DNA from: Planctomycetota bacterium | GTDB lineage: Bacteria; Planctomycetota; UBA1135 | Length of the DNA: 33,552 nucleotides | Direction of reading: 5' to 3' | Assembly: GCA_014382805.1 (NCBI GenBank) | Contig: JACNIZ010000236.1 | Span: 1 to 33,552, forward strand | In this document: positions 1 through 8,822 of the stretch, in pieces | How the letters are laid out: every line of letters begins with the position of its first letter | How positions within the stretch are numbered: position 1 is the stretch's first letter | Position numbers and translations under genes: made by a program | The notes under the pieces: generated by a model | What the model saw: only the letters and a program-made list of their open reading frames with translations | What the model was told of the DNA's origin: nothing | The model's database searches: none

Positions 1-1598
1 GGCCTGGGGGCAATGAGCAGGAGGTGCTTGCGTTGAGGAAGTTGCTCGGCGGCGCGATTGTGATTGCTGACGCGCGGCACACTGGCGGTAAACCAAAAAG
101 TGCTGCCTTCGCCGATGGTGCTTTCCCCACCAAGGCGACCGTCCCTCAAGTCGGCCAACTGACTGGTAATTGCCAATCCTAGACCAGTGCCACCGAAGCG
201 TCGTGTGGTAGACGCTTCGGCTTGTTGGAATGGTTGAAAAATGGCTTCCTGCACGTCATCGGGAATGCCAATGCCAGTGTCTTGAACCTCGAAACGCAGC
301 AAAGTGTCAACATCGACGGCGCGACTGGTGCCGTCAACATTGCTGGCTTGGGTGCCATCCTCGCACAGAACACGCACCACGACTTCGCCTTGCTCGGTGT
401 ACTTGATCGCGTTTCCAATTAAGTTCATCAGTACCTGCCGCAATCTACAAGGGTCGCCGATGACGCGCTGTGGGACGTCCGGCTGCAGACTGTACGAAAG
501 CTCCAAACCCTTGCCATAAGCTTGTCCACCTAACAAGTCGATGACCTCTTCCATCAAGTGCGCCAAATCAAAATCTAGCTTCTCCATCTCCATCTTGCCG
601 GATTCAATCTTTGAAAAGTCCAGGATGTCGTTGATGATCGCTAACAAAGCTTCGGCTGATCGATAAGCGGTTTGGGCATAGTCTTTTTGCTCGACATTCA
701 ATTCGGTATCCAACAGCAAGGCCGCCATTCCCATTACGCCATTCATAGGCGTGCGGATTTCATGACTCATCGTCGCCAGAAATTCACCCTTGGCTTGGTT
801 GGCATTTTCAGCGTCTTGCAGCGCAACATTTAGCTTTTCCATGATTTGCGCCATTTCCTGATTGCGATCCTCCACTTGCTGATAAGTAGCACGTAAATTC
901 GATCGCATGTGGTCCAAGGTTTCCGCGAGACGACTGAATTCGTCGGTCTGGGGCAGGGTGATTTTTGATGTGAAATCGCCAGACCCTAAGCGGTTAGCTT
1001 GCTGCTCTAAACGGCGAATAGGCTGCAAAACTACCAGCCGCAACAATAACAGTAATACCGCGATGCTGGCCCCTATCGCCACTCCACATTCGGTAATAAT
1101 CTTGCGCTTGTAGCCGGCCAATCGTGTGATCATGGGTTCGGTGGCAAAACCGATCCTGATTTGACCAATAGCACCCTGCCGCAGCGAATTTTGGGTGTGG
1201 TCATAAACTGGCTCTATGTGCACGTAATAACCGATTTCATCAAAGCCGGTGCGTTCCAATTCCTGCGCAGCCAAGCCCTCCATGCCGATGGACGCGAGTT
1301 GTTTGCCACCAGGTTGGGAATGAATTTCGGCAAAGCGGGCATCGGGGTATGCTGCCACCATTTCCGCCAGCTTTGTTTTGGCCGTCTCGGAATCCAGTTG
1401 CAACAGACTGGTTCGCAGCTCTTGCCCGCCTTGCTTGGCAACCAATGCCACTTGATTGGCCAATGCTTTTTCCATCTGCGATTGCTCGTGACGCAACAAT
1501 CGATTGCCGATAATTCCGCCGCCAATGGCTGGAATGAGTAGAGTTCCAAGCACTAGCTTTATACTGAGCTTGGTTCGAAATTTTGTTACGGCAGGCAT
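1..1598 (-). CDS. Membrane sensor histidine kinase, probably hybrid (3' end outside window)
   Basis: The protein runs off the left edge after about 532 residues. In order it has an N-terminal membrane helix (about residues 10-30), an extracytoplasmic stretch of about 130 residues, a second helix (about 166-186), a HAMP linker, a HisKA domain with [10 protein letters not shown] (phospho-acceptor His near 279), and an HATPase domain with DTGIGIP (near 440) and GGTGLGLAI (near 468). The translation continues past the ATPase domain into a basic stretch and then LLLIAP, which looks like the first strand of a receiver domain, so a hybrid kinase is likely. The signal sensed is unknown. It lies 171 bases downstream of the VWA lipoprotein gene on the same strand. 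The start is uncertain: ATG 1598 follows a GGTGGA-like site and ATG 1616 is also possible. An ATG at 1680 with a better Shine-Dalgarno sequence is in another frame. Confidence 0.9.
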   Translation of the reverse strand, partial: MPAVTKFRTKLSIKLVLGTLLIPAIGGGIIGNRLLRHEQSQMEKALANQVALVAKQGGQELRTSLLQLDSETAKTKLAEMVAAYPDARFAEIHSQPGGKQLASIGMEGLAAQELERTGFDEIGYYVHIEPVYDHTQNSLRQGAIGQIRIGFATEPMITRLAGYKRKIITECGVAIGASIAVLLLLLRLVVLQPIRRLEQQANRLGSGDFTSKITLPQTDEFSRLAETLDHMRSNLRATYQQVEDRNQEMAQIMEKLNVALQDAENANQAKGEFLATMSHEIRTPMNGVMGMAALLLDTELNVEQKDYAQTAYRSAEALLAIINDILDFSKIESGKMEMEKLDFDLAHLMEEVIDLLGGQAYGKGLELSYSLQPDVPQRVIGDPCRLRQVLMNLIGNAIKYTEQGEVVVRVLCEDGTQASNVDGTSRAVDVDTLLRFEVQDTGIGIPDDVQEAIFQPFQQAEASTTRRFGGTGLGLAITSQLADLRDGRLGGESTIGEGSTFWFTASVPRVSNHNRAAEQLPQRKHLLLIAPR

Positions 1599-1769
1599 CG
1601 GCAGTCCACCGCCCATGAAAGGGCCAGCGCCATGAATTGGTTGAGGGAGGGAGACAACGCCAGCCTTGGTTTGGCAGCATTGGGAGGAATCTCCTATCGG
1701 CGCAATTTGCGGCGAACTAAAGACTGTCGCACGCTGATCAGGTCGCGACGATCATAATATGCACGGGTC

Positions 1770-3032
1770 TTAGCGGATCGCGCGGTACACGCCCGAATTC
1801 TGCTCAGCCAACTTAGATAAAAAATATCCCGCCGATTGAGGTGCACTTAATCCAACAGTACTAATGCGCACCTTTTGCCAACGATTGCGGCGCTGTACCC
1901 AAGCTAAAATACGATCCGGTTGTTGGATGGACCCTGCCGATGGCATGCCGTCTGTCAGCAAAATAATTTCTTCGACGTCATTGTTTTCCAACGCTTTTTC
2001 AATGCCGCCAAAAAGGTTGGTGCCGCCGTCAAAATGGTTTCGCTTTAACCAACTCGCGGCGCTTTCCACGCGTGAAGTTTCGTTTTTTATCAAACTCCCG
2101 GTAGACAACCGTGACACAGAGTCGGCGAAAAACACCACGTCAAAACGCGCATCTGGAGGCAAATTTGGCAGCAATTTGACCAACTCCCCAACTGCACGTT
2201 GGCCGCGCGAATTGCCAGTTTCGGACATCCCTGAGTTCATGGAACCAGAAGAATCTAGCACAAAAATCACCTTATCCCCTAGCAGAGGAATGCCCATATA
2301 AGAAAGGGTGTGGGATTCGTCGTCATTATCACCTTTAGGGTGACGGAACTCAGTGCCATCGGTGCGATGCTTCAAAAAGAAGTAGCGCCAACTGCGGGCG
2401 TCGGCGCCAATTTTGTAGCCGGTGATTTTTTGCAGCATGGCAACAGCACTATGCCTAGCCCGGCCTTCGCGATCAGCGACGACGTCGATTAAGTAGCGGA
2501 TATCATCTTGGCATGGATTGCGGCCGATGACGTCAATGGCCTCCAACAACAGCGCTCCGTTGGCGGTAGAAAGGCGGCGAACCGCTTCGACATGGGCGAG
2601 CACCGAACCGCGGTCGGCCAAGCCACGCAAGGCAGCTACCCGCGCAATCGTAGGTTGTTTTTGATCGCGCAGAACTTTCATGGCAAAACGATCGCCGGAC
2701 TTATCATCGGCCATGGTCATCCCATAAACCGCTTCAGCGCGAATCATCGGTGTCTTGTTGCGTACATATTTGCTCAGGTCGGTGACGGCATCTGGGCCAC
2801 ATCGGCCTAGGCAGCGCACATAGTCCGCTACCCACTCACCTCGAGCGATGGCTTTGGCCTCGGTGAGCAACTCATAATTTAAATCGCCCTTGCGTCCAGC
2901 CAATTCTTCCAACATTTGCACCCGCGCATTTGCTGCGATGCCCCGGTCTGCAAGACGATTTTGCAGCGAACCGGAACTCATATTCTGGTACTGCGGCACA
3001 CAAGCCAGCAGAAAGGTGAGGGCAACAAGCAT
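1770..3032 (-). CDS. HEAT-repeat / von Willebrand factor A lipoprotein
   Basis: 420 residues. The N-terminus is a short hydrophobic signal ending in the lipobox LLAC (Cys 11), so lipid anchoring is predicted, although the n-region lacks the usual basic residues. An in-frame TAG just upstream excludes a longer start. Residues about 30-215 are Ala/Leu/Arg-rich helical repeats of HEAT type. Residues 255-420 form a VWA domain with an intact metal-ion-dependent adhesion site: Asp260, Ser262 and Ser264 in DSSGS, Thr338 in GGT, and Asp361 in LLTDG. VWA domains bind protein ligands through a Mg ion; no enzymatic activity is suggested. The next gene downstream is the sensor kinase, so it may present or scaffold something for that sensor, but this is inference. 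The family is common in Planctomycetota. Confidence 0.85.
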   Translation of the reverse strand: MLVALTFLLACVPQYQNMSSGSLQNRLADRGIAANARVQMLEELAGRKGDLNYELLTEAKAIARGEWVADYVRCLGRCGPDAVTDLSKYVRNKTPMIRAEAVYGMTMADDKSGDRFAMKVLRDQKQPTIARVAALRGLADRGSVLAHVEAVRRLSTANGALLLEAIDVIGRNPCQDDIRYLIDVVADREGRARHSAVAMLQKITGYKIGADARSWRYFFLKHRTDGTEFRHPKGDNDDESHTLSYMGIPLLGDKVIFVLDSSGSMNSGMSETGNSRGQRAVGELVKLLPNLPPDARFDVVFFADSVSRLSTGSLIKNETSRVESAASWLKRNHFDGGTNLFGGIEKALENNDVEEIILLTDGMPSAGSIQQPDRILAWVQRRNRWQKVRISTVGLSAPQSAGYFLSKLAEQNSGVYRAIR

Positions 3033-3064
3033 TGGAGGACGGGGGGAACGTTTAGTCTACTGCC

Positions 3065-3409
3065 ATGCAGATCTTGATCGACCTGGACTTGCCGGGGCTT
3101 GAGAGCAGCCTTGAGGGTCTCCTGCCGGCCGGCATTCGAATGGATGGGCTGGAGGCACGCGGCTCCCAACTTCGTGCGCAGTTGCAAGCACCGATGGTAG
3201 GCTCCTGCACTTTGACGGCGGCAATCCAGTTAAATGGACCGCAGATGGTACTCAGCAATTTCAATTTGGAAGGAGCTGGGCTTGCCAAACCCTTTGCCCT
3301 GTCTGCCTTAAGGCGAAAATTGGCGGAACTGGACCAGCGCCGTGGCAAGTTTCGGATTTGGGGGGACAGCGAAGGCAATCGACTCCACCTCAATTGGTCA
3401 TCCCAGTGA
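3065..3409 (+). CDS. Unknown 114-residue protein coupled to the sulfatase-fold gene
   Basis: I do not recognise a family. The product has no signal peptide and no long hydrophobic segment. It alternates short hydrophobic stretches with charged turns, and has a basic helical segment (ALRRKLAELDQRR) near residues 80-92. Its stop overlaps the GTG start of the next gene (GTGA at 3406-3409), which indicates translational coupling and a shared job with the membrane sulfatase-fold protein. It begins 32 bases from the divergent VWA lipoprotein start, so the two promoters must overlap. A minus-strand reading of the same bases (3052-3426) is Arg/Ser/Pro-rich and looks like a shadow. Confidence 0.65.
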   Translation: MQILIDLDLPGLESSLEGLLPAGIRMDGLEARGSQLRAQLQAPMVGSCTLTAAIQLNGPQMVLSNFNLEGAGLAKPFALSALRRKLAELDQRRGKFRIWGDSEGNRLHLNWSSQ

Positions 3410-5460
3410 CATCGAGGCTTCTGCATGGGTTGCTATTAGGCGCATCAATCGCCTGCGTTTCGCTATTCCTTGAACTGCAGCTGCATTTTCGCAGCTACCC
3501 CTACCATCACGATTTCGCATTTTTCTGGACTTGGTTGCCAGAATATGCCCTCGCCGGCAGCTTGCTCGGCTTGCTTGCTGGTGGCCTGCTGCGCTTTTTA
3601 GACCGTTCGGGGCAGGTTCAACGACAAACTGGGTTACATTTGGCTGCTCTCATTATTGGGCTTGGAATTAGCCTTATTAGCGGCTCCACCACGGCTAGTC
3701 TCGAATCGCCGCAAGACATTGTCATAAAATACCTTGTAGCCATTTCTGCTGGCGGTTTAAGTGTATTACTATTCACTGGCTTCGCGCAAAGCCGATACGC
3801 TTGGACGATCTCCGGCTTCACCACTCCATGGTTTTGCGTATTAGCCCTGGCTTTGATTTTTGGTTCGGGACTATCCCTAGGCAAGTTTGGCCCGCAATCC
3901 TGGCCCCCATCTCCCTCCTGGCTGGCGGATCACGAAAATCAAAACTTGCCTGTACAACCAAATGTGCTTTTGGTGGTGCTTGATGGCGTCGGCGCTAGCC
4001 ATCTGGGCAGTTATGGCTACCACCGCTCAACCAGTCCAGAATTGGATCGCATCGCCGGTGAGGGTGTGGTTTTTGAAAACGCGTTTGCAGCCGCCGCCTG
4101 GACCCTGCCTAGTCACGCCAGCCTATTTACCAGTTTGCAGCTCAGTTCCCATGGTGTCGGCTGGCAAAATCTCCATTTAGGCGATGGCCGCCAGGGCAGC
4201 AACGATGCCTACACCCTGGCCGAGGCTTTGGCCTTACGCGGATTTCAAACCTGTGGCATTTCCAACAGTCAGTGGCTGTCGCACCAACACGGCTTGAGCC
4301 AAGGCTTCGATTATTATTTCGACCTACAAGCGACGCCTATTCCAGACCGACTGTTCCTTTCTCAATTGCTCTCCACCTTTGGGATTTCCCCACGCCAAGC
4401 CCGGTTGAGCAGTTCCAGTTTACAAGCGGTAACCACCGCACTTTCATGGTTGCATCAACCGCGTATGCGCGAACCGAAGCAACCGTTTTTTATGTTTGTA
4501 CACCTAGATGAGGCAGACGCCCCCTATCACCTGCCGGAAGATTTCGCCGACGCCACTCGCTTCTTACCAGCCGGCACTCAGCTCAGTGATTTAACGCCAG
4601 CACAATTAGGCAGCGCCGAATCCCGTCAAAGTTATCACTTGGGTTTGCGCGAATTGGAAAAGGATGAGGCGGCCATCCAACAAGCTTTGTATGACGCCAG
4701 CATTCTTTATTTGGATGGATTGCTCCACAAATTATTAGAAGGCTTGCGCGAGCAAAATGCGCTTGAAAATACTTTGGTAATAGTGACTTCTTCGCATGGC
4801 GAAGAATTTTTAGAGCACGGGCGATTTGGCCATCAGTTTTCCTTATCCGACCGTGTCCTGCACGTGCCGTTGATTATGCGCTTACCCAAAATGTTGCCAG
4901 CCGGAAGCCGAGTCCCATCGTTGGCTTCTTTGGTCGACGTCGCGCCAACCATATTTGGAGTTCTCAATAAGGCCGAAGACCAAGAGCCAAGGAATGGTCA
5001 ACTGCTTTGGGAAGGCTTTGATTTAGGTCCAGTGATGCATGACCCGTTGGCAGCACCAAGGGACTGGGTACTCGCGCAATACCAAAACCCAGCTCGCTTG
5101 CTGTTACAGCAGTCGACTGCGCTTTCTGCACCGCAAACCATGGTTGCACGCTCCATCACCACGCTGCGTTCCGACTTAGGCAAGTACTTTCGCTTCGGCG
5201 ACGGCTCGGCCAGCTTTTCCGATTTGGCAACCGATCCAAACGAAAGTGCAGCCGAAAGGTCGGTCGACGACAAATACGCCATAGGGTTTGAAAGAGAATA
5301 TGCGCAAACCCTAGACCAGCTTGAAAATTGGCTAAAAACGCGTCGCACTCTGTTGCAAGGTGCACCGGCTTCCGATGCCGAACAACTCGCCGAGCCAAGC
5401 GCCCTAAAAAAGGCTGAAACTCTTAGAGTGCCGCCAATCTTGTTTGGTTCTAAAAACTAA
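3406..5460 (+). CDS. Membrane-anchored sulfatase-fold (alkaline phosphatase superfamily) enzyme
   Basis: About 684 residues from a GTG start that overlaps the previous stop; a TTG at 3358 would be longer but overlaps the upstream gene by 52 bases. Residues 1-160 hold about four or five membrane helices, and the catalytic domain follows at about residue 188. Metal-site motifs are visible: VVLDGVG with Asp193, WTLPSHASL with Thr233 at the nucleophile position, and HGEEFLEHG (His464) followed by GH and VPLIMRLP. True sulfatases carry Cys or Ser here (CxPSR) for conversion to formylglycine. Here it is Thr, as in the phosphoethanolamine and phosphoglycerol transferases of this superfamily. The reaction is therefore more likely phospho-group transfer or hydrolysis than sulfate ester cleavage. 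The substrate is unknown; an envelope lipid or glycan is plausible. Confidence 0.87.
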   Translation: MTSRLLHGLLLGASIACVSLFLELQLHFRSYPYHHDFAFFWTWLPEYALAGSLLGLLAGGLLRFLDRSGQVQRQTGLHLAALIIGLGISLISGSTTASLESPQDIVIKYLVAISAGGLSVLLFTGFAQSRYAWTISGFTTPWFCVLALALIFGSGLSLGKFGPQSWPPSPSWLADHENQNLPVQPNVLLVVLDGVGASHLGSYGYHRSTSPELDRIAGEGVVFENAFAAAAWTLPSHASLFTSLQLSSHGVGWQNLHLGDGRQGSNDAYTLAEALALRGFQTCGISNSQWLSHQHGLSQGFDYYFDLQATPIPDRLFLSQLLSTFGISPRQARLSSSSLQAVTTALSWLHQPRMREPKQPFFMFVHLDEADAPYHLPEDFADATRFLPAGTQLSDLTPAQLGSAESRQSYHLGLRELEKDEAAIQQALYDASILYLDGLLHKLLEGLREQNALENTLVIVTSSHGEEFLEHGRFGHQFSLSDRVLHVPLIMRLPKMLPAGSRVPSLASLVDVAPTIFGVLNKAEDQEPRNGQLLWEGFDLGPVMHDPLAAPRDWVLAQYQNPARLLLQQSTALSAPQTMVARSITTLRSDLGKYFRFGDGSASFSDLATDPNESAAERSVDDKYAIGFEREYAQTLDQLENWLKTRRTLLQGAPASDAEQLAEPSALKKAETLRVPPILFGSKN

Positions 5461-5909
5461 GAAAGCTCTGGCTGAAAGGCGCGGTCCACGGCCAACCAAG
5501 TCGCGACGAGCACGATGAAGCCGTGCCACATTAAATAAACCCAAAGGTCTGAGCGACGCCAAGCCCATGTTGCACGTTGTGATTTGCGCATGCCCCAACG
5601 CAGCACCAAAGTTTCTAAAGCGCCGATTGCAGCCCAAATTATCAGCCCGGAAATTGCCCACGAAAACCAAGTCGGAGACCCTTGAATCATGCCGGTATGC
5701 GGCTGCGAAACGAGTTCGCCCACAGCCCCACTGGATAAGATGACTAGCCCGCAAACCCAACTGCAGCCCACCGCCGCCAAAAGCAGCAATGTCGTGCGGC
5801 GGAAAAAATGCCCTAAGGTGAACCAGATTGCCCACCATTTCAATACCAAGGACAACACCAAAATCCCGGGATGAGCCAGCGCTTGCAATACCGCAGCGGT
5901 TGGCGTCAT
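5457..5909 (-). CDS. Four-helix membrane protein, unknown function
   Basis: 150 residues with about four hydrophobic segments (near residues 12-32, 40-62, 82-102 and 122-142). Basic residues follow the third segment (LRWGMRKSQR) and a conserved-looking SDLWVYLMWHG precedes the fourth. I do not recognise the family. It is the last gene of the glyS-ptsI-Myb-DUF971 run, beginning 19 bases after the DUF971 stop. Its stop codon interlocks with the stop of the convergent sulfatase-fold gene, with a 4-base overlap. Another minus-strand frame (5404-5838) is open too, but lacks the regular hydrophobic pattern and looks like a shadow. Confidence 0.7.
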   Translation of the reverse strand: MTPTAAVLQALAHPGILVLSLVLKWWAIWFTLGHFFRRTTLLLLAAVGCSWVCGLVILSSGAVGELVSQPHTGMIQGSPTWFSWAISGLIIWAAIGALETLVLRWGMRKSQRATWAWRRSDLWVYLMWHGFIVLVATWLAVDRAFQPELS

Positions 5910-5928
5910 GAGGTTAATTCCATGCTAG

Positions 5929-6231
5929 TTATGGCTGGCTGGTTGAGCCGATTTTCCGTAGGTATTCGAGACGGAAAATCCCTGAATCGTGTTGATCGCT
6001 GAACAGCATTCGATAGGCGTAATGGCCAACCGGCTGCATATCCAAAAGGGTTAAATCATCGGCCACACTGGCTGGATCCAGAATCGCCGCACCAGTCAAC
6101 TCACTGATGCATTCGGCGCATGGGCAAGCCCGGCGCAGAGTCGCTGGTTGCAGGGAGACGCACAAGTCGTCATCCCAGGTGAATTCGATCGCGTCCCCGA
6201 CGCGTTTCAGGGAGCGGAGTGTCGCAGACAT
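5929..6231 (-). CDS. DUF971-family protein
   Basis: 100 residues. It matches the DUF971 fold, which also forms the N-terminal domain of gamma-butyrobetaine hydroxylase and a C-terminal part of some ApbC/MRP proteins. A beta-rich start (IEFTWDDD) leads into LRRACPCAECI with Cys36, Cys38 and Cys41, then MQPVGHYAYRMLFSDQHDSGIF, shown here in part: VGHYAYR, then HDSGIF, then the closing EYLR. These are the standard landmarks. A longer reading up to 6330 exists, but the domain starts at ATG 6231 and the extension would overlap the gene upstream. Stand-alone DUF971 proteins have no settled function; iron-sulfur or metal binding has been suggested from the Cys motif. It is the fourth gene in the glyS run. 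Confidence 0.85.
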   Translation of the reverse strand: MSATLRSLKRVGDAIEFTWDDDLCVSLQPATLRRACPCAECISELTGAAILDPASVADDLTLLDMQPVGHYAYRMLFSDQHDSGIFRLEYLRKIGSTSQP

Positions 6232-6265
6232 ACTAACTAGCCGGTGGCAAGCAAAGGTGGCCGAA

Positions 6266-7015
6266 CTAAGGCAAAGGTGCCCTGTCGGTGGAATAGCTCG
6301 GGCTTTGTTTCTGGTAGCGCAGGCGCACATTTTCGCGCCCCATGTCCCGCAACCGCGACGAGCTTTTTTTCAGCCCTAAATCATGAGCTTTGGACACCGC
6401 ACTCTTAAGGGTGCGATTTAAAGCATGGGCAATATCCAAATTGGGTGTATCCGGATAAAGCTGGGCCAACTTTTCGACGTCATCCTTGGTCCAACGGGGC
6501 ATGCGCACACGTTTTCCCGTTCCGCGACGTCGTTGGAAACCCTTGTCCTTGGCGAGGCGAAACTCGGAGGCTTTTTCCTCTATATCAGCCTCAGGGCGCC
6601 CGAGGATCACAACCAAGTCAACGCTAGACCGAGTGCCGTAGTGGCGTTTAAGCAATTGCAGGTCCTCGGCCAACCAAGGCCGTGACCGCACTTCGCCACG
6701 CAACTCTTTGACCTTGCGCAGAATGTCGCCTTGGGTCCTGCGTAGCACTAATTCCATTACCAGGATTTCCGCTACGCCCCAATACTCCTTGAGCAGGTAA
6801 ACCTCCTTCGGAGCCCACGGCCCGGTGCGAAGATCACCCTTAAATACCTTTTTGGCTATGCGGCGGACACTTTCAACTGAGCGATTTAAGTCTCGACCCA
6901 AGGCTTTATCCGAAACCTTGCCGTACTTACGTTTCAGCTTATCCAGCTCAGCGTGGGACCACGGGCCTTTGCGTCGACGCGTTACGCTTTGGGTGCCTTG
7001 GACGGTGGAATTCAT
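6266..7015 (-). CDS. Protein with four tandem Myb/SANT-like helix-turn-helix repeats
   Basis: 249 residues, very basic. Four repeats each open with a tryptophan after a basic turn: GPW (Trp19), GPW (Trp67), RPW (Trp114) and PRW (Trp175). Each then runs through the pattern acidic-x-x-x-Leu-x-x-x-Tyr, followed by a second and third helix of the type LGR/LNR-x-x-x-x-(V/I)-x-x-K. Spacing is 48, 47 and 61 residues. The last repeat (WTKDDVEKLAQLYPD, then LNRTLKSAVSKA) is the most canonical. This predicts a DNA-binding protein with no other domain and a basic tail of about 35 residues. The start is uncertain: ATG 7015 is chosen, while GTG 7033 and TTG 7054 are in frame. It follows ptsI closely, so it is probably co-transcribed with glyS and ptsI. 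Confidence 0.8.
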   Translation of the reverse strand: MNSTVQGTQSVTRRRKGPWSHAELDKLKRKYGKVSDKALGRDLNRSVESVRRIAKKVFKGDLRTGPWAPKEVYLLKEYWGVAEILVMELVLRRTQGDILRKVKELRGEVRSRPWLAEDLQLLKRHYGTRSSVDLVVILGRPEADIEEKASEFRLAKDKGFQRRRGTGKRVRMPRWTKDDVEKLAQLYPDTPNLDIAHALNRTLKSAVSKAHDLGLKKSSSRLRDMGRENVRLRYQKQSPSYSTDRAPLP

Positions 7016-7060
7016 ACCTTTGTTAGTATGCACCCCGAGTGGTTGTAAGTGCAAGCCCCA

Positions 7061-8815
7061 TCAGGAAGAAGGGCGAACAAATTGCTTAACAACGGTACTC
7101 CAAGCCTGTCCGGCCACCTCGGAAAGCAAGGCAAAGGCCGACGCAGAGTCTTTACAAGCGGCCGCTTGGTGCGCTAATTCCGTCAATTCTTCTTTGCCCA
7201 GCACCGCCAATACGGCTTTTAACTCGGGCACGAAGGGCGGACTGACGGACATGTGGTCAAATCCGGCACCAACCATGAACAGGGCGCCTTCCAATTGGCC
7301 TGCCATTTCGCCACAAACTGAAAGCGGCACATTGGCTTTGTTGCAAGTCCGGGCGATGTGAAGCAGCAGGCGTAAGTGAGCCGGATGAAAGGGCTGGTAA
7401 AGGTCCGCCACCCAAGGATTGTCGCGGTCGACGGCAAACAAGTACTGCACCAAATCATTGGTCCCTACCGAGATGAAATCGACTTCCTCTACGATGTCAG
7501 ATAGCGCCATCGCCGCGGCAGGCACTTCCAGCATTGCCCCCAGTGGCGGCGGTTCCATGCCCTCGGGAAGGACTTGATCGAGCAATTTTCGCACCTCGCG
7601 CACTTCCTCTGCCACGGTCAACATCGGCAACATAATGCGCAAGTCGCCGTGTGGTCTGGCTTCGAGCAACCCTTGAATTTGCGCCAGCAGCAGGTCCTTC
7701 CACTTCAATACCAAACGCAATCCCCGCCAACCCAGCGCCGGATTGCGCTCATCGGGCATGCTGAAATAGCGCAATTGTTTGTCATTCCCAATATCTAGTG
7801 TGCGAAAGACTACAGGCTTACCAGGGAAGTGGCTGAGCAACTCCATGTATATTTTTGCCTGCTCAGCGGAGCTCGGGAACGTCGGCCGTTCCATATAGGC
7901 GAACTCGGTGCGGAATAACCCGACGCCATCGACGATGTTGGGGTCGAACATTTTCAAGTCACGCGGTGACTCAACGTTGACCATCACCGAAATCTTGGTA
8001 CCGCAGGCCATCACCGCACCTTTGGCGGCTCGTTCGGTCAGGATGTCGCGTAAAGCGGTGCTTTCTTGTGCCTTTTTGCTGGCGGCACCCAGCTCAGCCT
8101 GGTCCGCACCAAGCAGCAAACGCGCGTTGTTGGCATAAATCACCGCGCTTTCGCCGGGGATGCACTGCTGACTCAATTGATCCACGCCGGTAACCGTCGG
8201 TATGCCGAACGAACGTGCGACCACCGCACCATGGCTAAACCGACCGCCGCGCTTGCAGATAATTCCGGCCAGTTTTTCACGTGGCAAACGCGTGGCTAGC
8301 GACGGCACCAATTCTTCGGCGACCAAAATGATCGGCCCGGCATCACCGCTTTTCAAGTCTTCTTGTTGGCCCAAAGCCAGCTCACGTTGCACCGCATACC
8401 ACGGATCGCGCAAGTCGCCAGCCCAGTTTTTCATGTCGCCGCCTTCCAAATTTTCGAATAGGAGACTGAACTTTTCGACGACGGATTGGATCGCCGATTC
8501 AGGCGCTAGCAATTTATCTTCAATCAGTTCACGAATTTCGCTGAGGGCAGATGGATCATGCAAAATCGCGACTTGAGCGCCGTAAATGGCCGCGTCTTGC
8601 AGCCCAAGTTCGCGGGCGGTGGCGGCCTGCACCCGCTCCAAAGATTGAATTGCTCGATGCCGCGCCGAATCAAACAGGGCTATTGCCGCTTTTACTTGTT
8701 CTTTTGGGATATGCCGCGGAGGCAAATCACTATTGCCACCCACGTCGGCGAATGCGATCACCCCGGTCCCTATACCAGGGGCAACCGTCTGTCCAAAAAG
8801 TTCAAGCCGGGCCAT
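7061..8815 (-). CDS. ptsI: Phosphoenolpyruvate-protein phosphotransferase (PTS enzyme I)
   Basis: 584 residues, the normal length for enzyme I. It transfers phosphate from PEP to HPr through a histidine. The phospho-histidine motif GGRFSHGAVVAR is intact with His195. The C-terminal PEP-binding barrel has VGLFRTEF (about 298-305), TLDIGNDK (about 339-346), the TNDLVQY segment and the active-site Cys501 in LSVCGEMAG. The PEP-binding region is therefore complete. The window contains neither HPr nor any sugar-specific EII, so this may serve a regulatory phosphorelay or depend on genes elsewhere. It starts 7 bases after the glyS stop, which indicates co-transcription with glyS. Confidence 0.95.
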   Translation of the reverse strand: MARLELFGQTVAPGIGTGVIAFADVGGNSDLPPRHIPKEQVKAAIALFDSARHRAIQSLERVQAATARELGLQDAAIYGAQVAILHDPSALSEIRELIEDKLLAPESAIQSVVEKFSLLFENLEGGDMKNWAGDLRDPWYAVQRELALGQQEDLKSGDAGPIILVAEELVPSLATRLPREKLAGIICKRGGRFSHGAVVARSFGIPTVTGVDQLSQQCIPGESAVIYANNARLLLGADQAELGAASKKAQESTALRDILTERAAKGAVMACGTKISVMVNVESPRDLKMFDPNIVDGVGLFRTEFAYMERPTFPSSAEQAKIYMELLSHFPGKPVVFRTLDIGNDKQLRYFSMPDERNPALGWRGLRLVLKWKDLLLAQIQGLLEARPHGDLRIMLPMLTVAEEVREVRKLLDQVLPEGMEPPPLGAMLEVPAAAMALSDIVEEVDFISVGTNDLVQYLFAVDRDNPWVADLYQPFHPAHLRLLLHIARTCNKANVPLSVCGEMAGQLEGALFMVGAGFDHMSVSPPFVPELKAVLAVLGKEELTELAHQAAACKDSASAFALLSEVAGQAWSTVVKQFVRPSS

Positions 8816-8822
8816 GGAATGC

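Noticed and set aside
3052-3426. 124-codon minus-strand ORF opposite the small 114-residue gene
   Set aside because: Arg/Ser/Pro-rich composition and overlap with the VWA promoter; the plus-strand reading is coupled to the next gene by GTGA.
5404-5838. 144-codon minus-strand ORF at the sulfatase 3' end
   Set aside because: It overlaps the sulfatase-fold gene by 57 bases and lacks the four-helix pattern seen in the frame at 5457-5909.
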